Source: Streptomyces sp. NBC_00353
GTDB lineage: Bacteria > Actinomycetota > Actinomycetes > Streptomycetales > Streptomycetaceae
Length of the DNA stretch: 64,000 bases
Reading direction: 5' to 3'
NCBI RefSeq assembly: GCF_036108815.1
Contig: NZ_CP107985.1
Span: forward strand, 2,294,001 to 2,358,000
How positions within the stretch are numbered: the stretch's first letter is position 1; each line of letters starts with the position of its first letter. The position numbers and the translations under genes were made by a program. The notes under the pieces are model-generated. The model saw nothing but the letters and a program-made list of their open reading frames with translations, was not told the DNA's origin and did no database searches. Of the stretch, positions 23,894-32,522 are shown piece by piece.

Positions 23894-24955
23894 ATGGATC
23901 TGCCGGTGATGCCGCCCGTGAAGCCGATGCTCGCCAAGTCCGTGTCCAAAATCCCGCCCGGGATGCAGTACGAGGCCAAATGGGACGGCTTCCGGGCGAT
24001 CGTGCACCGCGACGGCGACGAGGTGGTGATCGGCAGCCGCACCGGCAAGCCGCTCACCCGCTACTTTCCTGAACTGGTCACGGCGGTTCGGGAGAATCTG
24101 CCACCGCGCTGTGTGATCGACGGGGAGATCGTCGTCGTGTACGACGACCGGCTGGACTTCGACCGGCTCAGCGAGCGCATCCATCCGGCCGCTTCACGGG
24201 TGCGGCTGCTGGCCGAACAGACCCCGGCCAGCCTGGTCGCCTTCGACATCCTCGCGGTGGGCGACGACGCTCTGCTGAGTACCCCGCAGGTGGACCGGCG
24301 CGCGGTGCTGGAGGCGGCGCTGTCCGGTGCCTCGGCCCCTGTCCATCTGGCCCCCGCGACCACGGACCCGGCCGTCGCCCAGGAGTGGTTCGAGCGGTAC
24401 GAGGGGGCCGGGCTCGACGGCGTCGTCGCCAAGCCGCTCGATCTGCCGTACCGCTCCGACGTCCGCGTCATGTACAAGATCAAGCACGAGCGGACCGCCG
24501 ACTGTGTGGTGGCGGGCTACCGCTTCCACAAGAGCGGCCCGATCGTCGGCTCCCTGCTGCTCGGCCTTTACGACTCCGGGGGCGTCCTGCAGCACGTCGG
24601 GGTGTGCGCCGCCTTCCCGATGAAACGCCGCGAGGAGCTGGTGGCGGAGCTGGAACCGCTGCGGACCGACTCCGCCGACCATCCGTGGGCGGCCTGGGCG
24701 GACGCCACCGCGCACGAGAGCGCCCGGCTGCCCGGTGCGCAGAGCCGGTGGTCCGCGAAGAAGGACCAGTCGTGGGTGGCACTGCGTCCGGAGCGGGTGT
24801 GCGAGGTGGCGTACGACCACATGGAGGGCGACCGGTTCCGGCACACGGCCCAGTTCCGCCGGTGGCGGCCGGACCGCACCCCCGGCGGCTGCACGTATGC
24901 GCAGCTGGAAGAGGTGGTGGGGTACGACCTGGCCGAGGTGCTGTCAGCCCACTGA
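23894..24955 (+). CDS. ATP-dependent DNA ligase (LigC/LigD type)
   Basis: The protein has 353 residues. The adenylated lysine motif is EAKWDGFRAIV (Lys29). Further nucleotidyltransferase motifs are VIDGEIVV (motif III), GLDGVVAKPLDLPY (motif IV) and MYKIKHERTADCVV (motif V). A C-terminal OB-fold has FRRWRPDRTPGGCTYAQLEE. The size matches stand-alone LigC-type ligases, which act as back-up ligases in end joining and base-excision repair. Together with the divergent polymerase it forms a split version of LigD. The start at ATG 23894 fits the family's short N-terminus. Confidence 0.94.
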   Translation: MDLPVMPPVKPMLAKSVSKIPPGMQYEAKWDGFRAIVHRDGDEVVIGSRTGKPLTRYFPELVTAVRENLPPRCVIDGEIVVVYDDRLDFDRLSERIHPAASRVRLLAEQTPASLVAFDILAVGDDALLSTPQVDRRAVLEAALSGASAPVHLAPATTDPAVAQEWFERYEGAGLDGVVAKPLDLPYRSDVRVMYKIKHERTADCVVAGYRFHKSGPIVGSLLLGLYDSGGVLQHVGVCAAFPMKRREELVAELEPLRTDSADHPWAAWADATAHESARLPGAQSRWSAKKDQSWVALRPERVCEVAYDHMEGDRFRHTAQFRRWRPDRTPGGCTYAQLEEVVGYDLAEVLSAH

Positions 24956-24995
24956 CGTCGAGCCCGACGGTGTGGCGCAGGGGTCGGGACAACCC

Positions 24996-26021
24996 TCAGG
25001 GCTCACCGTCGCCGGTCCGGCGGCCGGGGTCATCAGGGTCGTCGGACGTCTGCCACTGATCGGTCACCGGGTGGTCCGGCATGGCCGCCACCATGTCCGT
25101 GAGCCGCGCACAGAGCCGTTTGATCTCCCCGTGGGTGCGGTTCCGCTCGGTGATGACCGCCGCGAGCAGCAGCGCGGTGAGTGCCGTGGCCCCGTTGAAG
25201 GCCTGGAGCGTGACCATGTTGGTGAAGAGATCCTTGTGGGCGAACGGGCCGACCCCCTGGCCGGCGGCCAGAATGGCCAGCGTGGAGACTCCCAGCGCGC
25301 ACGACGCGGCACCGGCAAGTTCGAAGCGGAACGCGGCCCAGATCAGGAACGGGAAGACGAGGAAGAGCAGGGAGGCGCTGGTGCCTGCCGTCGCCAGGAG
25401 CGCGGCTGCAAGGGTGCCGAGCGTCAGGGCAGCTGCCTCGGCCCACCGCCGCAATGCCACACCCCGTGGCCACCGCGCCTTGCGAAGGACGAGCAGAAAC
25501 GGTGCGACGACCAGCACGCCCATCGCATCGCCTGTCCACCACACCGACCAGGTGCGCCAGAAGTCGCCTGCGGGCAGCGCACCCGAGAGCACCAGCACGC
25601 TGCTGCCCACGGTCGCGCTGATGAGCATCCCGCCCAGGGCACCCAGGAAGACCAGCGCCAGCGCGTCGCGCAGCCGGTCCAGGTCGTTGTGGAAGCCCGC
25701 ACGTCTCAGCAGCAGGTAGGAACAGACCGGTGCGAGCGTGTTTCCCACCACGATGGCCAGGACGGTGAGAGGTGTCGGCCCGATGGCCGCATTGGCGAGA
25801 AAGGCGCCGAGCGCGACACCCGGCCAGATCCGCAGTCCGAAGACGAGCAGACCGGCCACGGCGATACCGGTGGGCGGCCAGAGCGGCGTGACCTGCCCAC
25901 GCACCAATTGTTCGAGAAGGCCCAGCCGGGCAGCCCCGTAGTAGACGGCGGCGACAGCGAGGACCAGCAGAGTCGCGGCGCCTCTGCGCCGGAGCTCCTG
26001 ATTGGTCACCACGCCAGTCAT
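24996..26021 (-). CDS. MASE1-domain integral membrane protein
   Basis: The protein has 341 residues from ATG 26021. It is strongly hydrophobic with about eight transmembrane helices. The MASE1 pattern includes QVTPLWPPTGIAVAGLLVFG, a conserved feature near the second helix, and WTGDAMGVLVVAPFLL. A short cytoplasmic tail with charged residues (ITERNRTHGEIKRLCARL) ends the protein, and no kinase or GGDEF output domain follows. MASE1 is a sensory membrane domain usually fused to signalling outputs, so this is a sensor-only form. The SpoIIE-like phosphatase gene lies upstream on the same strand with a 92-bp gap and could be a signalling partner. Confidence 0.85.
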   Translation of the reverse strand: MTGVVTNQELRRRGAATLLVLAVAAVYYGAARLGLLEQLVRGQVTPLWPPTGIAVAGLLVFGLRIWPGVALGAFLANAAIGPTPLTVLAIVVGNTLAPVCSYLLLRRAGFHNDLDRLRDALALVFLGALGGMLISATVGSSVLVLSGALPAGDFWRTWSVWWTGDAMGVLVVAPFLLVLRKARWPRGVALRRWAEAAALTLGTLAAALLATAGTSASLLFLVFPFLIWAAFRFELAGAASCALGVSTLAILAAGQGVGPFAHKDLFTNMVTLQAFNGATALTALLLAAVITERNRTHGEIKRLCARLTDMVAAMPDHPVTDQWQTSDDPDDPGRRTGDGEP

Positions 26022-26113
26022 CAGACACCACCCGGAAGGGCCCTGCCGGCCAGGACGCGCCGGAAGACATCTCCATCGTCGCAACGCGGAACATGCGGGA
26101 CGACTGCACGCGG

Positions 26114-26944
26114 CTACTCCGCGGATGGAATGCCGGCATAGCGGACGACGAGGACTGCGGCATCGTCGCGGTGCCCCGTCAGATCGGCCACCTTGATCAC
26201 GTCACCGGCCAGCCGGTCGGGATCTCCGTCGTAACCACTGCTCACCAGCTGAACCACTTTGTCGAGCCCTTTCTCGAGCGGGCAGGACGGCCCTTCCACG
26301 ACCCCGTCGGTGACCAGGACCAACGATCCCTGCTCCGTCAGCCGTCGTCGCGTCACCGGATAGGTCTCGCCGGGGAGAATTCCGAGGGGCGGGCCCCCGC
26401 TGTCGAGAACGATGCCGGACCAGCCGGTGGCGGTGGCCCAGACCATCGGGATGTGGCCTGCGCGGGAGATGGCGAGCGCGCCGCTGACCGGGTCGAAGGT
26501 GAGGAAGCAACACGTCGCGAAGAGGCCGCAGCTCATCGAGATGAGCAGGTCGTTGGTGCGGCTCAATATCTCGCCCGGATCGGTCGTGGCACTGGCGAGG
26601 GCCCGCAGGCTGGTGCGGGCTTGGCCCATGAAGGCGATGGCCTCCACGTCGTGCCCCTGCACGTCACCGATCGTGACCCCGACCGAACCGTTCGTCATCG
26701 GAAAAGCGTCGTACCAGTCGCCCCCGACATCGAGACCGTCGCGCGAGGGGGTGTAACGGGCCGCAATGGCTATATGAGGCAATGCAGGCAGTTGAGGCGG
26801 GAGCAGATGACGCTGCAGCGCCTCGGCCAGTTCCACGCGGGCCCGCTGGATCCTGATCCGCTCCAGCGCCTGATCGACGAGACGCCCGAGGGTGAGCAGA
26901 GCTTCCTGGGCGCTGTCGACGTGGGTGGTGCGGTGGTGGCGCAT
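26114..26944 (-). CDS. SpoIIE-type PP2C serine/threonine phosphatase
   Basis: The protein has 276 residues from ATG 26944 behind GGAGGGG. A short N-terminal helical segment (residues 10-50, ending LQRHLLPPQLP) is followed by the phosphatase core. Metal-binding motifs are GLDVGGDWYDAF (Asp76 region), VTIGDVQGHDVEA, and VLVTDGVVEG; GHRDDAAVLVVRY closes the domain. Stand-alone members dephosphorylate anti-anti-sigma factors and so release sigma factors. A much longer frame is open upstream, but it shows no family similarity and crosses the PucR remnant. The gene lies directly upstream of the MASE1 gene. Confidence 0.92.
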   Translation of the reverse strand: MRHHRTTHVDSAQEALLTLGRLVDQALERIRIQRARVELAEALQRHLLPPQLPALPHIAIAARYTPSRDGLDVGGDWYDAFPMTNGSVGVTIGDVQGHDVEAIAFMGQARTSLRALASATTDPGEILSRTNDLLISMSCGLFATCCFLTFDPVSGALAISRAGHIPMVWATATGWSGIVLDSGGPPLGILPGETYPVTRRRLTEQGSLVLVTDGVVEGPSCPLEKGLDKVVQLVSSGYDGDPDRLAGDVIKVADLTGHRDDAAVLVVRYAGIPSAE

Positions 26945-27016
26945 GGCCCCTCCGGGGGCGTTCTTGCATGATCCGTAATCCACCTTAGTTCTCTTCGTAA
27001 CGGTGGGCCGGACCAC

Positions 27017-27240
27017 ATGCCCCCGAGACCGGTTCGCCCCATCTGCTCGGACGACACCTGCGGCACCGCGGCCCGGACGGGGGAACTGCTCGACGTACAA
27101 CCGCAGACGGTCCGCTACCGGATGCGTAGTCTGGAGACCGTCTTCGGCGAACAACTCGTCGACCCGAGTCACGGTTCTCGACCGAGGCCGTGCTGCGTGC
27201 GATGCAGTTGCGCGCTCGCAGCAGCGACGCGCCTTTATGA
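27017..27240 (+). pseudogene. Remnant of a PucR/CdaR-type regulator (C-terminal HTH) with a one-base deletion
   Basis: One frame encodes the C-terminal HTH of the PucR family, recognisable from AARTGELLDVQPQTVRYRMR followed by SLETVFGEQLVDPSH. After DPSH (27170-27172) the expected continuation FSTEAVLRAMQLRARSS is found in another frame, ending at TGA 27238-27240. Reading CACGGTTC where CACCGGTTC would keep the frame explains this as a single-base deletion. The N-terminal part is absent because the phosphatase gene begins at once on the other strand. It is therefore a truncated and frameshifted gene. Confidence 0.75.
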
Positions 27241-27289
27241 ACGACGCGGTGCGGATTCCGACCCGAGCACGTACCTCACGAGGAGTCAA

Positions 27290-27305
27290 CTTACTTACGA
27301 GTAAG
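27290..27305. promoter_or_regulatory. Palindrome CTTACT-TACG-AGTAAG
   Basis: A 16-bp palindrome with 6-bp arms lies between the PucR remnant and a small hypothetical gene. A second, shorter repeat, TTCTC-AAC-GAGAA, follows at 27349-27361. Both sit within 175 bp upstream of the small gene and resemble TetR or MarR-type sites. No bound factor can be named. Apart from the remnant and these repeats, I see nothing else in the 26945-27460 gap. Confidence 0.35.
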
Positions 27306-27460
27306 GGAAAATAGCCGGTCACTCCCGAACGGTTGCCAGACGGAGACGTTCTCAACGAGAAAACCGGAACTGCGTCCCGTTACATAAGGAGAAGTCGACC
27401 GCTCATCCGGCGGCCGCCCAGCACCACCTCCTGGTCAACCATCCGAGAGGGAAACCCCCC

Positions 27461-27724
27461 ATGACCGCCTCGCACCTCCTAGTCCCCGTACCGATCCCGG
27501 ACCGGGTCGCCGCACTGATCGGGTCCTGCATCCCGCCGCACATCGTGCAGGCGGAGTTCGACGCCGAGTGCGCCGCCCGCGAGGTCCGCAGGTTCCGCGG
27601 CCCCCGGCTCGGCATCGAGGACCAGGCCGACCGCGAGCAGGCCCTGTCCGAGCTGGCCCGGGCCAACAAGGTGCTCGCCGCCCACCACCCCGGGCTGCCG
27701 GTGCGTCCCGGCAGCTCCTGGTGA
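27461..27724 (+). CDS. Hypothetical protein, 87 residues
   Basis: An ATG at 27461 follows GAGAGGG. The protein is soluble, with a hydrophobic N-terminal segment (LLVPVPIPDRVAALIGS), one Cys at IGSCIPP and another in DAECAAREV. The rest is a charged helical part (EDQADREQALSELARANKVL) that could form a short coiled coil. No family is recognised and there is no signal peptide. It lies 182 bp before the ATP-grasp-like gene on the same strand. Codon bias fits a real gene. Confidence 0.5.
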   Translation: MTASHLLVPVPIPDRVAALIGSCIPPHIVQAEFDAECAAREVRRFRGPRLGIEDQADREQALSELARANKVLAAHHPGLPVRPGSSW

Positions 27725-27906
27725 CTGCCACGCCACCGACATCGGCAGCACGTGATCCACGGGACCACGGAGAACATCTGCACCCGCATCGGCCGGCCTG
27801 ACGGCCGCCGGTCGGACCGCGGTGACCAGGGTGAAGCGGACCAGGAGAGAATGTCGGGCAGCAATGCCACCGATCCCCTGTTCGCACACACCCCCTGGGA
27901 AACGCC

Positions 27907-28746
27907 ATGCCCGCCGGTCCGCGCCCGTCCGTCCTCTTCGTCACCGATCTTGCCTACGAGGCGCGCGGCCGGCGCTACTGCGACGAGGACATCTTTCTGA
28001 CCTCGCGGCTCCGCGACGAGTTCGACGTAGCACTCTGCCATCCGCGGGATGCGGCCGCGCTCCTGGACGGCTTCGACGTCGTCGTCGTACGCAACAGCGG
28101 TCCGGTGCTGCACTACCAGGAGGCGTACGACGCGTTCTGCGCCCGCGCACGCGAGCGGAACGTGCCGGTGTACAACCCGCTCACCGGACTCGGTGACATG
28201 GCCGGCAAGCAGTATCTGGTCGACCTGAGTGCCGCGAAGTATCCGGTGATCGCGACCGTGGACCGGGCAGCCGATCTGGGGCTGCTGCCCGAGGCCGCGG
28301 AGTATGTGATCAAGCCGAAGCTCGGTGCGGACTCGGTCGGGCTGCGGTTCGTCGCACCGGAGCTGCTCGCCGCCGAGGTGGCCGCCGAACCGGTCGGCAC
28401 CGTGCTGGTCCAGCCGAAGATCGACTTCAGCTACGAGGTGTCCTTCTACTTCATCGACCGGGACTTCCAGTACGCGTTGTACGCACCGCACACCGACAGG
28501 CGCTGGGTGCTGGAGCCGTACGGGCCGACGGCGGCGGATCTGGAGTTCGCCCGGCGGTTCGTGGACTGGAACGCTCTCGCCCACGGCATCCAGCGGATCG
28601 ACGCCTGCCGGACGGCCGACGGCGAGCTGCTGCTCGTCGAGCTGGAGGACCTCAATCCGTACCTCTCGCTCGACCGGGTGACGGAGCCGGTTCGGGAGGC
28701 GTTCGTCGCAAGGATGAAAACGTCGGTACACGAGCTGATCCGCTGA
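27907..28746 (+). CDS. ATP-grasp-like protein (glutathione synthetase/RimK-type fold)
   Basis: The protein has 279 residues. The N-terminal third looks like a pre-ATP-grasp Rossmann domain (SVLFVTDLAYEARGRRYCDE, then DVVVVRNSGPVLHY). The central and C-terminal parts show ATP-grasp features: VIKPKLGADSVGLRF as the nucleotide-binding strand and loop, VLVQPKIDFSYEVSFYFIDR, and LLLVELEDLNPYL as the metal-binding end. It could ligate a carboxylate to an amine or thiol. No partner gene indicates a substrate. It starts 55 bp before the MFS exporter, the two being separated only by a short gap. Confidence 0.75.
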   Translation: MPAGPRPSVLFVTDLAYEARGRRYCDEDIFLTSRLRDEFDVALCHPRDAAALLDGFDVVVVRNSGPVLHYQEAYDAFCARARERNVPVYNPLTGLGDMAGKQYLVDLSAAKYPVIATVDRAADLGLLPEAAEYVIKPKLGADSVGLRFVAPELLAAEVAAEPVGTVLVQPKIDFSYEVSFYFIDRDFQYALYAPHTDRRWVLEPYGPTAADLEFARRFVDWNALAHGIQRIDACRTADGELLLVELEDLNPYLSLDRVTEPVREAFVARMKTSVHELIR

Positions 28747-28801
28747 CTCGTCCGGCCGTCCCCCACATGCGGCAGGCAGGGGCCGATGTGAGGGTGCAAG
28801 C

Positions 28802-30889
28802 GTGACCACTGCCAGCGAGACCGCCCCCGCCGCGCAGAGTGCCGCCGCGCCACCCGTGCTCGACCCGCGTCGCCGGAACATCGTCTTCATCACGATCGTG
28901 CTGGGGATTCTGCTGGCCGCCCTGGACCAGACGATCGTGGGCACGGCGCTGCCCACGATCGTCTCGGATCTGGGCGGTGCCGCCCATATGTCCTGGGTGG
29001 TCACCGCGTATCTGCTCGCCGAGACGGTGGCGACGGTCCTGGTCGGAAAGTTCGGTGACCTCTTCGGCCGGAAGATCGTCTTCCAGGTCTCGGCGATCAT
29101 CTTCATCACCGGCTCCTTCCTGTGCGGTCTCGCAACCAATATGTCGATGCTGATCATCTGGCGAGGGCTGCAGGGCATCGGCGCGGGCGGGCTGATGGTC
29201 ACCTCGATGGCGCTGATCGCCGACGTGATCCCGCTGCGCGAACGCGGCAAGTACCAGGGTGCGATCGGTGCGGTCTTCGGGGTGGCCACGGTGGTCGGGC
29301 CGCTGCTCGGTGGGCTGTTCACCGACCATCTCTCGTGGCGCTGGGCGTTCTACGTCAATGTGCCGATCGCGATCGTGGTGGTGATAGCCGCCGCCCGGAC
29401 TATCCCGGCGGTCAAGGCGGCCGGGCGGCCGGTCATCGACTATCTGGGCATCACCTTGGTGACGATCGGTGCGAGCGCCCTGATCCTGGCGACGAGCTGG
29501 GGCGGCAATCAGTTCGCCTGGGGGTCGCCCGTCATCATCGGTCTCTTCGCGGGCGGTCTCGTCGCGCTGGCGCTCTTCTGCCTCGTGGAGTTCCGGGCGA
29601 AGGAACCGATGCTGCCGATGCGGCTGTTCCGGAACCCGGTCTTCACCGTCTGCTCGGTCCTCAGCTTCATCGTGGGCTTCGCGATGCTCGGCGCGATGAT
29701 CTTCCTGCCCACATATCTGCAGTTCGTGGACGGGAACTCGGCGACCCTGTCGGGCGTGCGGACTCTGCCGCTCGTCATCGGTCTGCTCGCGGCCTCCATC
29801 TTCAGCGGCAATGTGGTCAGCAAGACCGGCAGGTACCGGATCTTCCCCATCATCGGTTCGCTGATCATGGCGGCCGGGCTGTACCTGCTGTCCCGGATGG
29901 GTCCGGGAAGCGGGGTCTGGCTGGAGTCGCTGTACATGCTGGTGCTCGGTGTCGGCATCGGGCTGGCCATGCAGGTGCTGACGATCGCCGTGCAGAACAC
30001 GGTCGACTACGCGGACCTCGGCACGGCGACGTCCGGTGTGACGTTCTTCCGTACGCTCGGCAGCTCCTTCGGCACCGCGGTCTTCGGCACGATCTACGCC
30101 AACGCGCTTGGGCCGAACCTGACCCAAGGGGTCGCGGCTGCGGCGCGGGCGGGCGGCGACCCCGCAGTCGTGGCAAAGGCGGCGCAGAGCCCGAAGGGGC
30201 TGCACAGCCTGCCGCCCGGGCAGTCCGCACCGCTGGTCCAGGCATATGCGGACACGCTCCACACCGTGTTCCTCTGGACGGTGCCGGTCGCACTGCTCGG
30301 GTTCGTCGTGGCCCTCTTCCTGAAAGAGGTGAAACTTCGGGACACCGCACGGGTCGCCTCGACCGACATGGGCGAAGGATTCGCCTCCCCGAACGACGGG
30401 GACTCGGCGAAGCTGCTGGAGTACTCGGTGGCGAAGATCCTGCGGGGCATGGGCCCGGACACGGCCCGGCGGATCGTCGCCGCCTCGGACACCCGGCTCG
30501 ACATGGCCGGCGCCTGGGCAGTGATGCAGGTGGAGCTGTTCACCCGGATGGTCGGCCATGCGGGCCTCGGTCTGATCGCGACAAGGCACCGGATTCCGCC
30601 CGAGGTGCTGGTGCCGGTCTTCGACCGGATGATCGAGGAGGGGTATCTCAGCGGGGACGGTCATCTCTTCACGCACACCGAGGCGGGCCGCCGGGAGGCG
30701 GCGACGATCTCCCGTGCCTGGGGCGCCTGGCTCAATGAACAAGTGGACCACGACGGTGCCCGCCCCGACGACGAGCAGCTGCGGGCCGCGGTCCATGTCA
30801 TCGCCAAACGGCTGCTGGCTGAGGACCTGACGCAGGAGCTGTCCCCGGCGGACGCGGCCGGTGCGTCACGGGTGCCCGCCCCGGCCTGA
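28802..30889 (+). CDS. MFS drug exporter (DHA2/EmrB-QacA family) with C-terminal winged-helix-like extension
   Basis: The protein has 695 residues from GTG 28802. The first 520 residues contain about 14 transmembrane helices, with the DHA2 motifs LDQTIVGTALPTIVSDL near helix 1, GKFGDLFGRK in loop 2-3, and WRWAFYVNVPIAI near helix 6. A cytoplasmic tail of about 170 residues follows, with a predicted winged-helix-like pattern (LFTRMVGHAGLGLIATRHR, VPVFDRMIEEGYLSGDGHL), similar to tails seen in Streptomyces members. It probably exports lipophilic drugs by proton antiport. The tail could sense substrate or bind a partner. Confidence 0.92.
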   Translation: MTTASETAPAAQSAAAPPVLDPRRRNIVFITIVLGILLAALDQTIVGTALPTIVSDLGGAAHMSWVVTAYLLAETVATVLVGKFGDLFGRKIVFQVSAIIFITGSFLCGLATNMSMLIIWRGLQGIGAGGLMVTSMALIADVIPLRERGKYQGAIGAVFGVATVVGPLLGGLFTDHLSWRWAFYVNVPIAIVVVIAAARTIPAVKAAGRPVIDYLGITLVTIGASALILATSWGGNQFAWGSPVIIGLFAGGLVALALFCLVEFRAKEPMLPMRLFRNPVFTVCSVLSFIVGFAMLGAMIFLPTYLQFVDGNSATLSGVRTLPLVIGLLAASIFSGNVVSKTGRYRIFPIIGSLIMAAGLYLLSRMGPGSGVWLESLYMLVLGVGIGLAMQVLTIAVQNTVDYADLGTATSGVTFFRTLGSSFGTAVFGTIYANALGPNLTQGVAAAARAGGDPAVVAKAAQSPKGLHSLPPGQSAPLVQAYADTLHTVFLWTVPVALLGFVVALFLKEVKLRDTARVASTDMGEGFASPNDGDSAKLLEYSVAKILRGMGPDTARRIVAASDTRLDMAGAWAVMQVELFTRMVGHAGLGLIATRHRIPPEVLVPVFDRMIEEGYLSGDGHLFTHTEAGRREAATISRAWGAWLNEQVDHDGARPDDEQLRAAVHVIAKRLLAEDLTQELSPADAAGASRVPAPA

Positions 30890-30976
30890 CACACCGGCGC
30901 CGCCTGCTCGCTCCACCGCCCGCAGGGTCGTGGTGAGCACTTTCGACGTGATGCCGCTCAGCGGATCGCGGAGTGA

Positions 30977-31432
30977 TCAGTCGGCGAAGACCGCCGTCGA
31001 GTAGACCCAGGCGCCATCGTGCCGGACGAATCGGCTCTGTTCGTGGAGCGAGTCCGGCCGGCCGTTGTCCGTGTAGTGGGCGCGGAAGGTGACCGTCCCC
31101 GTGGTGTGGAAAGCGCTGCCGTCAGTCGTCGCCAGGATCTCCAGGCGCACCCAGCGCATTGCGGGATCGAAGTCGATGACCGGCGGCCGGGTGTCCGGGT
31201 GCCAGGTGCGGAGCAGGTACGCCGCGTCCTGGACGACGAACGCGGCGTACCGCGAACGCATCAACGCCTCACAGGTCGGCGCGGCGGCCCCGGCGTGCAG
31301 TCGACCGCAGCAGTCGGCGTACGTGGCGGAAAGGCCGCAGGGGCACGGCGAGGCCGGAGTGATCGCGGTGGCCGGGGCGATCCGGGTACGCGCGGCGGAA
31401 GTCTGCCGGGGGCGTGAGCTGCGTCGGGACAT
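30977..31432 (-). CDS. YchJ family protein with SEC-C zinc motif
   Basis: The protein has 151 residues from ATG 31432. After a basic N-terminus it has a SEC-C-type metal-binding motif (CPCGLSATYADCCGRLH) and then the YchJ/NTF2-like fold: ALMRSRYAAFVVQDAAYLLR and TWHPDTRP. The C-terminal half has RLEILATTDGSAFHTTGTV and HEQSRFVRHDGAWVY. The family (UPF0225) is widespread and its function is unproven. It has no signal peptide. It is convergent with the MFS gene and lies 71 bp downstream of the GlxA regulator on the same strand. Confidence 0.9.
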   Translation of the reverse strand: MSRRSSRPRQTSAARTRIAPATAITPASPCPCGLSATYADCCGRLHAGAAAPTCEALMRSRYAAFVVQDAAYLLRTWHPDTRPPVIDFDPAMRWVRLEILATTDGSAFHTTGTVTFRAHYTDNGRPDSLHEQSRFVRHDGAWVYSTAVFAD

Positions 31433-31503
31433 GGCCCCATTGTGACCTGCGACGGGACCGGGCAGGTGCACCAGGGCGGACGCTGCCGTACCGGACCGGT
31501 GCG

Positions 31504-32469
31504 TCATCGTGTCCCTGCGAATCGGCGGCGGTACTCGGTGGGGGTGAGCCCGGTACGGCGGCGCAGCTGGGCCCGCAGGTTCGTCGCCGTACCGAGTCCG
31601 CTGACGCGGGCGACCACGTCGATCCGTTCCTCGCCGCGCTCCATCAGACGGCAGGCGAAGGTGATCCGCCGCTCGGTCAGCCAGGCGAGCGGGGTGGTGG
31701 CGAGCTGGGAACGGAAACGGCGGTGCAGGGTGGCAGGGCTGACAGCGGCGTGCGCGGCAAGGCCGGACACCGTGAGCTCCGTACCGAGGCGCTCCTCGGC
31801 CCAGGCGAGCAGCGGGCCCAGCGAGGTGTCGGGCACGTCGGGCAGCGGATGCTCCACGAACTGCCGCTGGCCACCGTCGCGGTGGACCGCGAAGACCAGC
31901 CGGCGGCTGACGGCTGCGGCGATCTCCGCGCCGTGGTCGCCGCGGACGATGTGGAGGCCCGTGTCGAGGGCGGCGGCGCTGCCCGCCGCGGTGATGATCT
32001 GCCCGTCGTCGACGAACAGCACATCGGGCTCGAGGCGGACCTGCGGGAAGCGGGCGGCGAAGGCATCGGCCCAGCGCCAGTGGGTGGTGGCGCGGCGGCC
32101 GTCCAGCACACCGGCCGCGGCCAGCGTGAACGTACCCGTGCAGAAGCTGACCAGACGGGCACCCCGGCCGGCGGCGCGACGGATCGCGTCGAGGACGGCC
32201 GGGTCTGGGTCGGTGTCCGGGTCGGGGCGGTTCGGCACGATGACGGTGTCGGCCCGGTCGACGGCGTCGAGTCCGGCGACTCCGGTGAGCTGGAAGAAGC
32301 CGTGGTGCATGCGCACGGTCGGGGTCGCGGCGCAGAGCTCGAATTCGTACCAGGGCACCGGCAGCTCGGGGCGGCGCAGCCCGAAGAGTTCGGTGGCCAC
32401 GCCCAGCTCGAACGGGTTGGAGCCGGCGGAGACGATCATCACGACCCGGTGCGAGGATTCTTGCGCCAT
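31504..32469 (-). CDS. GlxA-type AraC family transcriptional regulator (DJ-1/PfpI plus HTH)
   Basis: The protein has 321 residues from ATG 32469. The N-terminal 190 residues form a DJ-1/PfpI-like domain (RVVMIVSAGSNPFELGVATE, RLVSFCTGTFTLAAAGVLDG, with the nucleophile-elbow Cys in SFCTG). The C-terminus is an AraC-type double HTH (TELTVSGLAAHAAVSPATLH, GLTPTEYRRRFAGTR). These regulators respond to small molecules such as aldehydes or amines. It is divergent from a cupin gene with a 53-bp gap, so the cupin gene is the likely target. Confidence 0.93.
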   Translation of the reverse strand: MAQESSHRVVMIVSAGSNPFELGVATELFGLRRPELPVPWYEFELCAATPTVRMHHGFFQLTGVAGLDAVDRADTVIVPNRPDPDTDPDPAVLDAIRRAAGRGARLVSFCTGTFTLAAAGVLDGRRATTHWRWADAFAARFPQVRLEPDVLFVDDGQIITAAGSAAALDTGLHIVRGDHGAEIAAAVSRRLVFAVHRDGGQRQFVEHPLPDVPDTSLGPLLAWAEERLGTELTVSGLAAHAAVSPATLHRRFRSQLATTPLAWLTERRITFACRLMERGEERIDVVARVSGLGTATNLRAQLRRRTGLTPTEYRRRFAGTR

Positions 32470-32522
32470 GTGCGATTCGTAGCACTCGCCCGAAGCGGAG
32501 TCCACCGCCGAGGATGGGACGC

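Noticed and set aside
26945..27355. Longer N-terminus for the SpoIIE-like phosphatase (frame open to 27355)
   Set aside because: The added residues have no family similarity and run antisense through the PucR remnant, and a strong ribosome-binding site precedes ATG 26944.
27403..30796. Very long minus-strand open frames opposite the ATP-grasp-like and MFS genes (639 and 714 codons)
   Set aside because: They have Arg/His/Asp-rich, low-complexity composition without domain signatures and lie opposite well-supported genes; they result from high GC at third positions.
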